A stretch of DNA of 64,000 nt from Diplodia intermedia. Its lineage: Eukaryota; Ascomycota; Dothideomycetes; Botryosphaeriales; Botryosphaeriaceae. The notes below the pieces were generated by a model. The model made no database searches and was not told where the DNA came from. It saw nothing but the letters and a program-made list of their open reading frames with translations. Shown one piece after another: positions 1 through 10,198 of this stretch. The position numbers and the translations under genes were made by a program. The stretch is taken from assembly GCA_021495925.1 (NCBI GenBank), contig JAKEKT010000010.1, forward strand, positions 310,001 through 374,000, given 5' to 3'. Position 1 is the stretch's first letter, and every line of letters starts with the position of its first letter.

Positions 1-1218
1 CAGGCCTGAAGTGATCGTCAGTTTGATCTTCATTAACTTAGATTGGGAGGAAACGGACAAGGTAGTGAACAGAGACTGTGCCTCTTCCGGAGACGGAGCG
101 GGTGAGGCAGGGCGAGAGCCTGTCAGGGCACCTAAGCCGACGTAGTTGAGAGCTGTCCCAAATGACCAGGCCTCAGGGGTATCGTCCTGAACAGCAACGT
201 ACTTGTCCCTCAGATCGCGACAAGTATTTCCTACGCATTGAACCGTCTTCTTGATAGCAACATCATTGACGAAATCGTCAAGGCGCAGACGGTAGGGGTT
301 CTGGAATTCGAACTTGTTGTAATTGGTCAGGAGTCCCAGGAGGATGAACGGCTCGGAAATTTCGCCTGACAATTCAGTGTCCTGAACGAACTAGAGGCAC
401 GTTAGCGTGGCCATTGCAGAACCGTGTTCCGCCTCGTCCATACCTTCATCAATGACGGGAACAAATCGCGATGTGTGAAGTACGAAATCAGGCCGGTCGA
501 ATAGGCTCCCGAAGTAATGGAAAGAGCGACACGGATGGCCTTCCTGCGGATTTGTACTGTTCTGATGTCACCATTCCCATCCAGCCAGAAAATGTGTCCA
601 GCGGTCTTGCGCAGATGTGCCAGGGAGACTTACTATTCCGCCCGCTCCGGATGATGTTATCCAGCGCAGCCACCAGTTCGGTAAGCACAGCATCGGCGTC
701 GTCGAGGCCAGCGAGCACGGAAAGGATATCGGAGCTTGGATTGGTGTACTTCTTGCTCAGCACGGCGCCTAAGAAGACTGTCAAAGTCTAGTTCGTAAGT
801 CGGCGGGCTTTTCTGGAAAACGGAAGAGACGCAAGCGGCGGGGCCGGTCGGTCTTACATCGAGTGCGATCTCGTCGGACGGGGCTCTGGCGTCTTGCATG
901 CGATCAATTGCGCGCGAGAAGAGCTGCTGCGCGGGAATCTGACCGGCAATACGTGAGTTAGCACGCATGCCATTCGCAGGTGGAGTCTCGCTTTACCTGC
1001 AGGTGTAGCATCTGGTCGGGACTCAGGCCCTGCAACACACGTCGCAAGCTTGGGGGGTCCGGCTTGAGCAGGAAGAACTCCTGCCAGAAGCCCTCGGATT
1101 GCTCGTGGTCCTGCTCGTCGTCGGCATTGGAGAGCTGGAACAGGGCCCCGTAGAGCTTGACGATTTTGGGCTGGAACGTGTCCGGACGAGACACCTGGGT
1201 CAGCGGCGACGGCTCCAT
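1..1218 (-). CDS. ARMH3/UPF0588 (DUF1741) family protein, C-terminus cut by window edge
   Basis: An armadillo-like helical protein of the family that includes human ARMH3 (C10orf76) and the S. pombe UPF0588 protein; in animals it is tied to Golgi PI4KB/GBF1 function, and the fungal role is inferred only from homology. The ATG lies at 1218-1216. Exons I infer: 1218-997, 938-858, 787-634, 556-444 and 390 to beyond base 1. Spliced together they read through the family landmarks, with a FFLLKPDPPSL segment, then TVFLGAVLSKKYTNPSSDI, then SGAYSTGLISYFTHRDLFPS, then EPFILLGLLTNYNKFEFQNP. Each intron has a good donor and a CTAAC/TGAC branch. The last visible exon has no internal ATG, so simple ORF callers miss it. 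The gene faces the NRK1-type kinase gene across 357 bp. Identification is from remembered family sequence. Confidence 0.8.
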
Positions 1219-1575
1219 GGTCGAAGAGCTAGCTGGCGATGTTTCGCTCGGTGGTCCCAGAGGCCGGAGACTAAGGACACGCAGGTGTGTTGCGCGCTCA
1301 CCTGGGCAGCCCCAATTTCCGCGCCAGATCTGCCCTGTGCCTGCCGCAAGGCCGCCGCCCCAATCGTCATAGGCCGCCCCCCGGCGCGGGGTCCTTCCGC
1401 CAGGTGCTTTGCGCTGCCCCTCCGTCCCTGCAACGGCCTCAACCAAAAGGGAGGAATCCACTTCCTGGCCCCCTTACCTCCGCCGCGGACCCTCGAGCGG
1501 CCATTTCCCCGAATGGTCTCCCACAACCACCCCACCGGGCGAGCCGCCCCGCCAGCCCAGCTCTCCGCCGCCCAG
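1219..1575. promoter_or_regulatory. Shared divergent promoter, ARMH3-type gene and NRK1-type gene
   Basis: The two start codons point away from each other with 357 bp between them, so this interval must hold both promoters and 5' leaders. It is strongly C-rich on the plus strand. An in-frame ATG at 1513 could make the kinase 21 residues longer, which would shorten the shared region. No specific factor site was identified. Confidence 0.5.
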
Positions 1576-2406
1576 ATGGCCGACATCGCGCAGACCGAAT
1601 CACCCGCCCCGGGCACGTTCAACCTCAGCGCCACCGCCGCCCCTCAGCCTGCCGTCCTCCTCGCCCTCTCCGGCCCCTCCAGCAGCGGCAAGACCACCCT
1701 CGCCCGCCTGCTGCGCGACATCCTGCCGAACGCGTACATCCTGCACCTCGACGACTTCTACAAGCACGACTCGCAGATACCAGTAAATTCCAAGGGTGTC
1801 CAGGACTGGGACTGCCTCGGCGCCATCGACGTGTCCGCGCTGCGCGCCGCGCTCGCCCACATGCACGCGCACGGCGAGCCGCCGTCCGACTTTGTGAGTA
1901 AAGAGGACAAGAATGCCGTCGGTGAGTGCGGGATCGCGACCGAGGCCATCGAGCGTTGCAGGGCAAGAGTGCAGCGGTTCTTTGAAGATGCCGGTGTGGC
2001 GGAAAGGTTGAGAGGTCGTAGGATTGCCATCGTGGATGGTTTCCTGATGTTTTCGGGGGAGATGGCGGAGCTGGGGATCAGGGACCAGTTCGATATCAAG
2101 CTGTTCCTGCGTACGAGCTATCGCACGGCGAAGCGGAGGCGAGAGGCGCGGACTGGGTATGTCACGCTGGAGGGTTTCTGGGAGGACCCGCCAGGGTATG
2201 TGGATGACATTGTGTGGCCAAATTACGTCAAGGACCACAGCTTCTTGTTCAAAAATGGAGACGTTGAGGGAGAGATAGATGAGGAGGTCTGTAAAAGAAT
2301 AGGCATTGAAGCCATGCCCAAGGATGCAGCTGAAGACATGGGAAAGGTCCTCGATTGGGCTAGTAAGGTAATAGTGGACGAGCTGCACAAGATAGCCAAT
2401 TCATAA
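1576..2406 (+). CDS. NRK1: Nicotinamide riboside kinase (NRK1-like P-loop kinase)
   Basis: Phosphorylates nicotinamide riboside (and probably nicotinic acid riboside) to the mononucleotide, feeding the NAD+ salvage pathway in the cytosol. The 276-residue protein opens with a Walker A loop, GPSSSGKTT, at about residues 32-40, followed by LHLDDFYK, where the acidic pair is typical of the uridine-kinase/NRK fold. SKEDKNAVGE, IAIVDGFLMF and the lid region with TAKRRREARTGY follow. No intron is needed. I chose the ATG at 1576 because the P-loop then lies about 30 residues in; the in-frame ATG at 1513 would add a low-complexity extension. The stop is at 2404-2406. Small uridine-kinase-like proteins are the main alternative, but the DDFYK...EDxNxVGE pattern favours NRK. 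Confidence 0.85.
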   Translation: MADIAQTESPAPGTFNLSATAAPQPAVLLALSGPSSSGKTTLARLLRDILPNAYILHLDDFYKHDSQIPVNSKGVQDWDCLGAIDVSALRAALAHMHAHGEPPSDFVSKEDKNAVGECGIATEAIERCRARVQRFFEDAGVAERLRGRRIAIVDGFLMFSGEMAELGIRDQFDIKLFLRTSYRTAKRRREARTGYVTLEGFWEDPPGYVDDIVWPNYVKDHSFLFKNGDVEGEIDEEVCKRIGIEAMPKDAAEDMGKVLDWASKVIVDELHKIANS

Positions 2407-2610
2407 AACGAAATCAAATACAAGAGAAAAAATCACAGCAAGCCGATCTATTCAAGAAGATTGCAGGAGTTGTATCTCTTATAACCAAAGAGTAGAGCTG
2501 CATAGCAGCGGGTATCACAGAAGCAAATAAGACAAGCAAAAACAAGATCCAGCACTTCAAACAACCCCCAACCCATGCATCACCATGCCCCTTCTTCTCT
2601 TCCCATTTCC

Positions 2611-3666
2611 TTACCCCGACAACTTCAAGAACCCAAAGATAATGTTCAACAAAAATCCCGTTAGCACAGCGATCTGCCTCCTCCTACTCCACACGCCCTC
2701 CTCTCTAAACCCCCATCCCAACGCTCCCAGCGGCCAGAAGAAGCCCACCACATTCCCGTACAGCATATCGTCCAACCCACCATTATCCGACCACGTCGCC
2801 GAGCCCCAACCTCCACCGCCTACATCGCCGCCCTCACCGCCGCCACCACCACCAGTAGCGCCATCCGTCACGGTGCCGCCGGGCCTGCCGCCGCCACCGT
2901 GATCGTTGTCCAGCCACCGATCCTCCATCACCCGTATCTCCTCGGCCGACGGCATCGTGTCGGGCGTGTGCGTGAACGACAGGTTCGCCCGGAACTGCGA
3001 GCGCAGCTGCTGCACCTCCGCGGGCGTGAAGCCCGCGTTCAGCAAGCGGTCGAAGCCGCGCGGGGCGGCGTCCGTCGTCGTCGGCTCGCCGTGTCCCGGT
3101 TGGCCTGCAGCGCCGCCTCCGCTGCTGCTGCTCGACCCGGCCACGCCGGCATTCGCTCCTCCTTTAGACAGCAGTGTTGCGGGCGCGCGGGCGCCGCCGC
3201 CGCCGCCGCTGAACGCGGCTTCCAGCGCGGCCTCGGCGTTGGCGGCGCCCGTCGCCTCGGCTGCGAGGGCGGTCGGCGTCAGCGCATCGCCAATCGAGCA
3301 GTGTATGTAGACCTTGCGCGGCTCCGGAGCACCGTCATCATCGGCTTGTTGCGTCGCGCGCTGCTTGCCCTTTCCCTGCGCATCGTCGCTCGCGGCGACG
3401 GCAGCCGGTGGTGGTCTGGCACGAGGAGGCGGAGGAGGCGGGAGGCTGAGGCTTGTCGTGAGGGGCGCTGTGTCTGCGAGAACCTTGCCTGCGTGGATGA
3501 GACGGAGGCGGGAGGTCGCGTGGGCGCCGGCGAGGTGCTTGCGGATGAGTTGCTTGAGGGATAGGGTCGTGGTCGTTTTGGGAGTGGAGATTGGGAGCGG
3601 CAAGTCGGGAAGCGAAGCTGTGAAGCGGATGATGAGAAGGACCTGCGGAGGTGGTGGGTCTGCCAT
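2611..3666 (-). CDS. dsc3: DSC E3 ubiquitin ligase complex subunit 3 (DUF2407 protein)
   Basis: A component of the Golgi/ER Dsc ubiquitin ligase, which in fungi activates SREBP by cleavage and removes orphan membrane proteins. The 351-residue single-exon protein has a ubiquitin-like N-terminal domain (about residues 8-80, starting LLIIRFTASLPDLPLPI). A Gly/Ala/Ser-rich linker follows, then the DUF2407 C-terminal block RGFDRLLNAGFTPAEVQQL with the HTPDTMPSAEE segment. Two hydrophobic C-terminal helices (NVVGFFWPLGALGW and IAVLTGFLLNIIFGF) fit the family's membrane hairpin. The ATG at 3666-3664 faces the Dabb gene. The linker is unusually rich in GGGGG tracts, so its exact length may be an unstable repeat. 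Confidence 0.85.
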   Translation of the reverse strand: MADPPPPQVLLIIRFTASLPDLPLPISTPKTTTTLSLKQLIRKHLAGAHATSRLRLIHAGKVLADTAPLTTSLSLPPPPPPRARPPPAAVAASDDAQGKGKQRATQQADDDGAPEPRKVYIHCSIGDALTPTALAAEATGAANAEAALEAAFSGGGGGARAPATLLSKGGANAGVAGSSSSSGGGAAGQPGHGEPTTTDAAPRGFDRLLNAGFTPAEVQQLRSQFRANLSFTHTPDTMPSAEEIRVMEDRWLDNDHGGGGRPGGTVTDGATGGGGGGEGGDVGGGGWGSATWSDNGGLDDMLYGNVVGFFWPLGALGWGFREEGVWSRRRQIAVLTGFLLNIIFGFLKLSG

Positions 3667-3904
3667 TTCTGGGGGAGTGGGTGTTGTTCTCGAAGGTTTC
3701 TACGAGGTGATGATGCAGAGTAGTCGGTACCTACAGCTCTGGCGTGATGTCGGTTAAGGAAGCTCCGGCCCGCCAGCCGACCATGTGCGCGGGAAAGCTA
3801 ACGTCATCGAGGAGGTCTTCATAAGCAGCTCAACCCCACCAGATCATTCGGTTCTGATTTCTCAAAGAATCAGCTTTCCAAGGAAGATCCGAGAAGCTGG
3901 AATC
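3667..3904. promoter_or_regulatory. Shared divergent promoter, dsc3 and Dabb gene
   Basis: The interval between the two diverging start codons is only 238 bp and must contain both 5' leaders. No consensus factor site was assigned. Confidence 0.45.
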
Positions 3905-4346
3905 ATGTCTATCGTCCACATCGTCCAATTTGGCTTCAAGCCGGAGGTCTCCGAGAAACAAATCGCTGATGTAAATATGTCCACGTACTATTCTCTATGT
4001 ACGACTTCTAATTGCTCTCCAGATCTGTCATCAACTCATGTCCCTGAAGGACAAGTGCATCCACCCCACTTCTCAAAAGCCTTACATCAAATCGGCGGTC
4101 GGCGGACGGAACGATTCTCCCGAAGGCATGGCGGTAAGCGTTCCCGGTGGGCCCCGCCAACATTGCTTCCATCTAATATCATATACCCAGGGAGGCGTCA
4201 CACACGCCTTTGTGATGGAATTTGAGAACGACGAAGACCGGGAATATTATTTGGAGAAGGATCCGGCGCATTTGGGGTTCGTGGGCGTGGTCAAAGACCT
4301 TGTTGAGACTGCTCGTGTGGTCGACTTCAAGCCGGGTAAATTCTAA
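3905..4346 (+). CDS. Stress-responsive A/B-barrel (Dabb) domain protein
   Basis: A small dimeric alpha+beta-barrel protein. Relatives range from stress-responsive plant proteins to polyketide cyclases, and this one has no cluster context that would give a substrate. Three exons (3905-3970, 4023-4133, 4191-4346) give 110 residues. It begins MSIVHIVQFGFKPEVSEKQI, continues with a KSAVGGRNDSPEGMA segment and ends with FVMEFENDEDREYYLEKDPAH and the short FKPGKF tail. The phase-perfect splices and GTAAAT/GTAAGC donors support the model. The HIVQFGFK start, the EF..DEDREYY central strand and the final helix are typical of Dabb proteins. Function beyond the fold is unknown. Confidence 0.85.
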
Positions 4347-4481
4347 TAACCGAGGGGATATATCCGATGTTCCGTAATCCAAATCAGACTGCGCAGTCGA
4401 CTCTTTGTCGACCGCAAAACGCCTTCCCAATGCAACGCCGTTCGTGATGGAAATAGGAGACTTAAACGGGCGTTCCCGAAT

Positions 4482-5296
4482 TTAGCTGACGCTGAAAGAC
4501 TCGCCGCATCCGCATTGCTCGGCTGTATGGTTGTTAGCGTGACATCATAGATAAGGAACTACGTGGCAAACGTACTGATGTTGGGGTTCCTGAAAACAAA
4601 TCTCCTGCTGAGCTTGTCCTCAACCCAGTCCATCTCGCTGCCGAGGATGTGGATGAGGGCCTTGGAGTCGATCAAGACCTTGACACCATCTTGCTCGACA
4701 GCATCGTCGAACTTGCCAGGCTTGTCGACGTATTCGAGGTGGTATGCCAGGCCGGAGCAGCCCTTGCTCCTGGTCCCAACGCGAATCAACTTGGGCTCGG
4801 GCGAGTCCAGAAGTTCGCGAAGAGCGGATACGGCGGTAGGGGTCAGGACCATGGCGGCTTTCTTGGGCTTGAACTTGAAACGGCTTGGTCTTTTGGTGGG
4901 CGCGGGGGACGGCGCAGGCGCAGCGGTGAATGCAGGCTTAGGCTTCTGAGCCTCGGTTTCAGTCACACTGATGCTGCTCTTCTGGTCGTCGCTGGCGGCG
5001 ATGCGACTACCGCGCTGCTCGGTCAGACGCGGGGGCCGTGTCTCGTTGACCTCGGGCTTGCCACCGGCAATGGAGGTATCGGGGATGCCCGTGTTCCTCG
5101 GAGGAGCGGGCGGGGGCTGCAGGTAGTGCGGTTGGTATGCGCTCGCAGTCTGGAGATGGCGGGTCTGTCTGGCGGATGACATGGAGCGGAAGCATTGAGG
5201 ACAGCTTCTGGAGGCGGAGAGAGACGTTGAGGTGGCGTAGCGGGTGAGCGACGGCGCCGCAGCGGCGGCGCTGGAGGCGGAGCGCAGGAACAGCAT
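4482..5296 (-). CDS. ISA1: Mitochondrial iron-sulfur cluster assembly protein ISA1-type (HesB/IscA)
   Basis: An A-type scaffold that acts late in mitochondrial Fe-S assembly, supplying [4Fe-4S] clusters to aconitase-like and radical-SAM targets. Exon 5296-4576 encodes a Ser/Ala/Arg-rich mitochondrial presequence, a variable proline-rich middle and the HesB core from VLTPTAVSALREL. Exon 4522-4482 supplies the C-terminal cysteine motif. The splice creates NPNITEQCGCGESFSV, the family ending. Cysteines for cluster binding are in RSKGCSGLAY and in CGCGESF. Total length is 253 residues. The last exon is only 41 bases and is lost if the frame is read straight through, where it runs into a stop. Confidence 0.9.
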
Positions 5297-5952
5297 GGCG
5301 GAGGTGCGCGATAGGGATACCGGTGGAGGGTGGTGATGGGGATGAGTTGTTTGTGTCGCGGGCGGACGGCGAGCTTTGATGATGTTTGTAATCCTTACCC
5401 GCGGGCCAGCCGAGTATCGTCATACAGAGTGCCGACGTGCGGCCGGCCAATCACAGCGACGCCTAAATAATCAGCAGCACCCTGCGGAGCCCCTTCTGCC
5501 AGGGTCCCGTGGCCCCGTTTCATTCCGCCTGCCGCCTGCCGCCTCCCACAGGATGCGCTGCTCGTTCCGGCATCGCTGCCGATCCATCTCGTGTCTCTGC
5601 CCACCTCACGTTGTACGTCAGCCCATCTGTTTCATTGTCTTGTTCCACGACAGCCGCCGTGATCACATGATGTCGTCGTCGGTGAGTTCATGGCGTACCA
5701 TCACCATCTGATGCTCCGAAACCCAGCTGAGAAGCAGTCGACCCTGTCCGCTAGAGAACTGAGATAGGCCGATCGACAGGAGTATGCTGCATGGTCACGA
5801 CTGATCTCCCCCGGCTGGCATTGCCGTCTGGCTTCCGCTCGCCCGCTACCACATGTTCACCACCCATCGGCCATTATTTCCTCTAGGGTTTGAAAGGGAG
5901 AGAAAAGGCAAGCACGCTCATACGATGTGAAAAAAAAAACTACGACGTTTGT
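5297..5952. other. Intergenic, no gene seen
   Basis: This stretch holds the ISA1 upstream region and the 3' flank of the glycosyltransferase gene. Short open frames on both strands show no family resemblance. An A9 run lies near 5932-5940, next to the glycosyltransferase stop. Confidence 0.4.
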
Positions 5953-7193
5953 TCAAGTTGGAACCTGGTAACGATCAGGCTTCAGGCATTGTCCTTTCCG
6001 TCCAACCTCTTCTCTCAGCATGCTCAGCTTCTGTTCGTCTTGGAAGTCGAAGTCGCCGCTCCAAAAACCACAGTCGATGTTGCTTGTCTCCTTCCGACTT
6101 CTACTCTGCGCCAAAGCCTCCGCATCCACTGGGGGAAGATGCACTTCCTCCTTGGCATCTGCTACTGCTATGAGACTGTCGCCCATGACGTGGTGGAACA
6201 CCTCTGGGTTGACCGTGTAGCATCGCATGCCTCTTCTGCGGCACCCGTGCATGACAGCCATATCGTAAGCCGGATCCGGAGGACTCTGTATGGACGCTAG
6301 GTCCTCGATTATCCAGCGGGCCGACGAACGCGTGATTGCGTAGCCGAATGTGCAGAGAGGAAGCCGAGATCTGTGCACAACACGCGACTTCTCAGGCATC
6401 TCCAGGGCATCTAGGAAGCTCTTGGTGTAAGGGTGAAGATCTAGACGATCCGGAAGGGTGCTGTCGCGGAAGATCTTATGATCCAACGCCGTCAGGTTGG
6501 AAGGGAAATGGTGGCCTGGGCCTATCCCTTTGTCGATCGTCTGGAACCAGTCTCCGCAATGACCCAGCCACAGGAGATCCCAGGCAGAGCTGTTGCCGTA
6601 GTACTCGGAGGCGGACGCGGGCCGGAAAAGCGTGCGAGTGGCGGCCGCAATTTGTGGAACCTGCACGGTACGAAGACGGATGTCCCAGTCTACATCATCC
6701 TCCAAGATGAGCGCCGTCTCCAGTCCCGACTCGAGAAACCTAATCCTGCCGTCAGACCATATACGCTGTCTCGCTACTCAGCATTCCAATCTTACAGGTT
6801 GAGGATGTGGATATGAGAGAACCAAGCCATTATTGACCCATGTCCTGCCCCACGGTCTTGCTCCTTCAAGCCGTCTCGGAACCTTGTTTCATCGTCTTCA
6901 GTCCATTGCGGTAGAGTTGGAATGGTCAGATCTATCTCGGTAACATTCGCGGCCTGTATCAGCCTCGCCCTCCGGGGCGAATCTGTGGCCGAGACGGCGT
7001 ACACAGCACCGAAGCCCAACGTGGAGTTTGCCGGACCGGGGACGTCAGCGTTGGCATGATTTGATAGTCCTACTACATGAGCCAAAGGCACAGCAAGACG
7101 ATAGGGGTTGGAGGCGGTCTTGCAGTAGACGTAGAGACTTGAAAAGAAGAAGACGAAAGACAAGAGCTGGACGTACTTCCTCGGCACGAGCAT
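5953..7193 (-). CDS. Glycosyltransferase family 25-type protein, type II membrane anchored
   Basis: Probably transfers a hexose to a protein or glycan in the secretory pathway; GT25 includes bacterial LPS galactosyltransferases and collagen galactosyltransferases, and fungal substrates are mostly unknown. Exons 7193-6796 and 6745-5953 give 396 residues. The N-terminus is a short basic cap followed by a hydrophobic anchor (QLLSFVFFFSSLYVY), so the protein should be Golgi or ER anchored. The catalytic domain starts at FGAVYAVSATDSPRRARLI, and LILEDDVDWDI carries the DxD-like acidic motif. The GYAITRSSARWIIEDL segment is typical. The splice NL|IRFLESGLETALILEDD is supported by a GTAAGA donor and a CTGAC branch. 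The stop TGA is at 5955-5953. Confidence 0.8.
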
Positions 7194-9131
7194 GGCGCGC
7201 GGTGCGAAGAAGGACGTGTGGATGTGCTGAGGAGAGTCAGGCCGCGCATGCCAGGTTTTGAAGTTAGGCTTTCCTACGGGGGGAGCAGAGATCCAGCCTA
7301 CCATTACACAGCAAGGTCCAATAACAGGCCTCTCCTGCAGTACTAAGATCCGTGCCAGCCGTACGAGCGTTGCGTACTCACTTCCCTTTTCGGTTAGCCG
7401 GAGCCGGTACACCTATTGGGTACGTGCGGTAGCATCCTCATGTTCATTGCTCTCCCGGGACGATGGCCGCCCTCGGAATCTTTCGAGACAGCGATGCGAT
7501 TAGCTCAACTGCGTGCGCACCTTTATGTTGGGTGTCACCTGGAACACGGCCACCAAAGACTTCGCCAGCATCCAAAGGCGCAGTGCACTGATCTTCAGTC
7601 GACGACATTTGACGTGTTCGCAGCCTTGCCGATCATTTCCAAGCTGACGCTCCCCACACGCGTCGCAATCTTTCTCACACGTTTTCTGGAACGCTTGCTT
7701 ATCAGAAACGTCGCAGGTTTCCCAAGCTCGCATGCTTGACCTTTTCCATCGGAGTGCTGCCGTCAAGAACACCGCTCCCATGTTGCCCGATAGCGAGCGA
7801 AGTCGCCGCCATGTGATTTCCAAGTCGTGCTTCTGCTTCTATTCACTCTGTCGCTTCCCTCGACGTGCTCGTTATTTTATCACGACTCTCGTGAGAACGA
7901 CCTCTAGTCTAATTCCTGCGACTTCAACCGGCTGAGTGCAGTCGGCGACATTGTTACAATTCTCGCTGCGCGACGTACAAACCGGATTTCATATGTGAGC
8001 CCGAGGCTTGCACAGAGTCTTTCGGGCCTTGTCAGCATTTGCCCCAATCCACCAGAGATACGCCGCTTCCAACTTGCCTGTTCCGTGGAGTGTGGAGCAC
8101 TACGGCCCAGATGGACTGTGGCAAGCAATCAGTGTGAGTGTTGGCGTAGGACGGGTCACGGACGGCGATGCCGACGGCGGTGAGCGGCAGCGGCGGCGGT
8201 ATTAGCAGTGATGATGAGGTGGATTGAGTACGGGGCCGAAGGTGCCGGTGAGTTCGGATGTGGTTTGGATGACGCATATGAAACGAGAGCCTTCTGACAC
8301 ATACATGTCATAGAAGGCAATGACGTTGCCGCCAATGCGGCTCCCTCCGAGCTTAGAGGAAGAGGCTCGGGAATTAGAGAACTTGCCTAGTATGGTAAGC
8401 GGAGTTGGGAGCGCGGTGGGGTAGTCAACTTTCCAGATGCACTAGCGCAACCTGCTTCAGGATCGAAGCGTGATGCAGTCGTCATTGATCGCTCTTGCAT
8501 GGAGGTGACGTGCATGCCGGGAAACCTTAATCCATCGGGCCCCAGTCCGCCTCCGACGCCTGGCACTCCTTGCGTGATACATTCTACACTAGGCTATCAA
8601 GTAACCACACTGCCTTTAGGCCTTCGCAAGAGCGCGGTCAGTGAGCACATGGCTATGTGCAGTTGCTGAAGTGGACAGATGAACGGCAGAAGGCACGTGT
8701 CAGCATTGTGGGAAAGTACAATTCTTCCAATTACAAGCAACTGGGGGAATGATTCATTGGCATATCCCGTGGCGGAATATGAAAAGCATTGACCAGAGAT
8801 AAGCCCACAAGAACACCTGCGGTTAATACGAATAAGAGAGGTGAGTAGACGCCATCAATGGGAAGCTTTTGACGTCAGTCTCTCCCGCAAATCAAGTAAC
8901 AGACACGATAGAAAATGACCTCCTTACCAATCGGCCTACTCCCAGCTGCATCGCCAACTGTAGTTGCTTTGCACCTAACCTACCTCCTTCGTTATCCACA
9001 CCCAATTGGCGAACAACATCTGGTCTGTTATTCTCCAAATGTGACGTCAACTAAGTTTTTGTACATAGAATAGTTTGACAATTCGTTCCTTTATCGCCAG
9101 CGGTTCCAAACCGGGCAATGAGACCACAACA
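7194..9131. other. Intergenic, no gene seen
   Basis: About 1.9 kb on either side of the expected glycosyltransferase promoter. Several short open frames exist on both strands, none with domain resemblance or consistent splice structure. Nothing else was recognised. Confidence 0.35.
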
Positions 9132-9203
9132 GCCCCTTTAGCTCAGTGGTAGAGCGCGACACTAGTAATGTCGAGGCCATCGGTTCGACTCCGATAGGGG
9201 GCA
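9132..9203 (+). tRNA. tRNA-Thr (anticodon AGT), no intron
   Basis: A 72-base cloverleaf. The seven-base-pair acceptor stem pairs GCCCCTT with AGGGGGC (one T-G pair). The D arm is GCTCAGTGGTAGAGC, the anticodon stem CGACA/TGTCG encloses loop CTAGTAA (anticodon AGT), and the T arm is ATCGG-TTCGACT-CCGAT. Internal A and B boxes are intact. The nearest long T run, a plausible Pol III terminator, starts about 43 bases downstream at about 9247. Confidence 0.95.
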
Positions 9204-10067
9204 TGAGGTGTGATTGAACGCTGGAAATATCCACGCGTGCAATTATTTTTTTTTCCCCTTAGGCCACGTTGAAGGAGCTGGTACCCCTTTCGGCGCGATT
9301 GCGGGACGGTGGGGGTGTAACGGCACGCTAATGCAGCATGTGGGGCAAGGGGTAAAGGGAAGGGAAGGCCAATGTGTCTGACAGTTACATTTTTTGGGTG
9401 GGTGGATAGAAGGCAAAAGTAATGATGTTTGTTCAAAGGAAAAAGGGTATGAGAGAAGGGTGACATCGTAAGCCAGTCAGCCGGCCTTTTCGAGGATGAG
9501 CGAGAGAGCTGCTGAGCGCGAAAACATGCGTCTTGATACAGGAAAAGGTAAGGATGAAGGGTAAGGGGAAGAAAAAAAAAAGGGTTGCAGGGATCTAGGT
9601 GGTAAAAGACCGGTATGTAGCTCCCAGCGCCGAGGCACGCACACGTTCCACACAATAACCGAGACTTCTTCGCCGGTGGGAAGGGGGGAAACGTAACAAA
9701 GGGAAAAGTGAAACAAAGCGCAGCAATTATTGGTGAAAGCTGAGGACTGGTGAAGTGAAGAAACGACTGTTCGAAACTCGTTACGTGCGCTGTGGATAGA
9801 TACCTGCTATTCGTGAGTGGAAGTATTCGGGGAGATGGCCATAAGTCATTGCGTAGAGGAGGACTTGATCTAATTGTTCCCACCCATGATAGGCAACGCC
9901 ATGTTTTCGAGGGTCGATATGTAGTGTAGCTCTCGCACGGCGATGGCGGTTTGTCGAATCAGCATAAAAAGAAGAGGCGAAGATCGTGAGTCACGCACTA
10001 GGAGTGGAGAAAGCGAGACCCACGGCCACGCAGAAAAAAAGAAAAAGGCAAAAAATAAAGACAATCT
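9204..10067. other. Intergenic between the two tRNA genes
   Basis: There is no protein gene here. A long minus-strand open frame (9143-9883) crosses the tRNA-Thr gene and has no family resemblance. T-rich and A-rich runs lie at about 9247-9255 and 9570-9580. A run of six A at 10050-10055 is a T6 stretch on the minus strand and serves as the Pol III terminator of the initiator tRNA gene. Confidence 0.4.
10050..10055 (-). terminator. Pol III terminator of the initiator tRNA gene
   Basis: Six consecutive T on the transcribed orientation, 13 bases beyond the mature 3' end of the tRNA. This is the usual signal and position for RNA polymerase III termination. Confidence 0.7.
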
Positions 10068-10198
10068 TAGCTGCGAATGGTTTCGATCCATTGTCCTCCG
10101 GGTTATGAGCCCGGCGCTATTAGGGTTGTTAGTGAACTGGTTCGAATTCGAATCGAAAGGATGGCAATGGCTTACCGCTTCCGCTGCGCCACGCAGCT
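10068..10198 (-). tRNA. Initiator tRNA-Met (CAT) interrupted by a 59-base mRNA-type intron in the D stem
   Basis: Removing bases 10175-10117 leaves a perfect 72-base eukaryotic initiator tRNA. The acceptor stem is AGCTGCG/CGCAGCT with the initiator-specific A1-T72 pair. The D stem is GCGC/GCGC, the anticodon arm is CCGGG-CTCATAA-CCCGG, and the T loop is ATCGAAA, with A54 and A60 in place of the usual T54, as in fungal initiators. The intron sits between the third and fourth base of the 3' D-stem strand (about positions 24/25), not at the normal 37/38 site. It starts GTAAGC, ends TAATAG and carries ACTAAC 12 bases before its end. Both Pol III boxes (TGGCGCAGCGG and GGATCGAAACC) are intact on either side. 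No uninterrupted copy is in the window. Confidence 0.85.
10117..10175 (-). other. GT-AG intron-like insert in the initiator tRNA gene
   Basis: The 59-base insert has the length and signals of the mRNA introns in this window: a GTAAGC donor, an ACTAAC branch (branch A at 10129) and a TAG acceptor at 10119-10117. It contains the 12-base palindrome TTCGAATTCGAA. Because G flanks both ends, the boundary can be shifted by one base without changing the mature tRNA. Which machinery removes it, spliceosome or tRNA endonuclease, cannot be decided from sequence. Confidence 0.7.

Noticed and set aside
1099..1575. N-terminal extension of the NRK1-like kinase
   Set aside because: The extension is out-of-family low-complexity sequence that overlaps the coding exon of the opposite-strand ARMH3-type gene.
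9143..9883. 246-codon minus-strand open frame
   Set aside because: It runs through the tRNA-Thr gene and shows no protein-family features.
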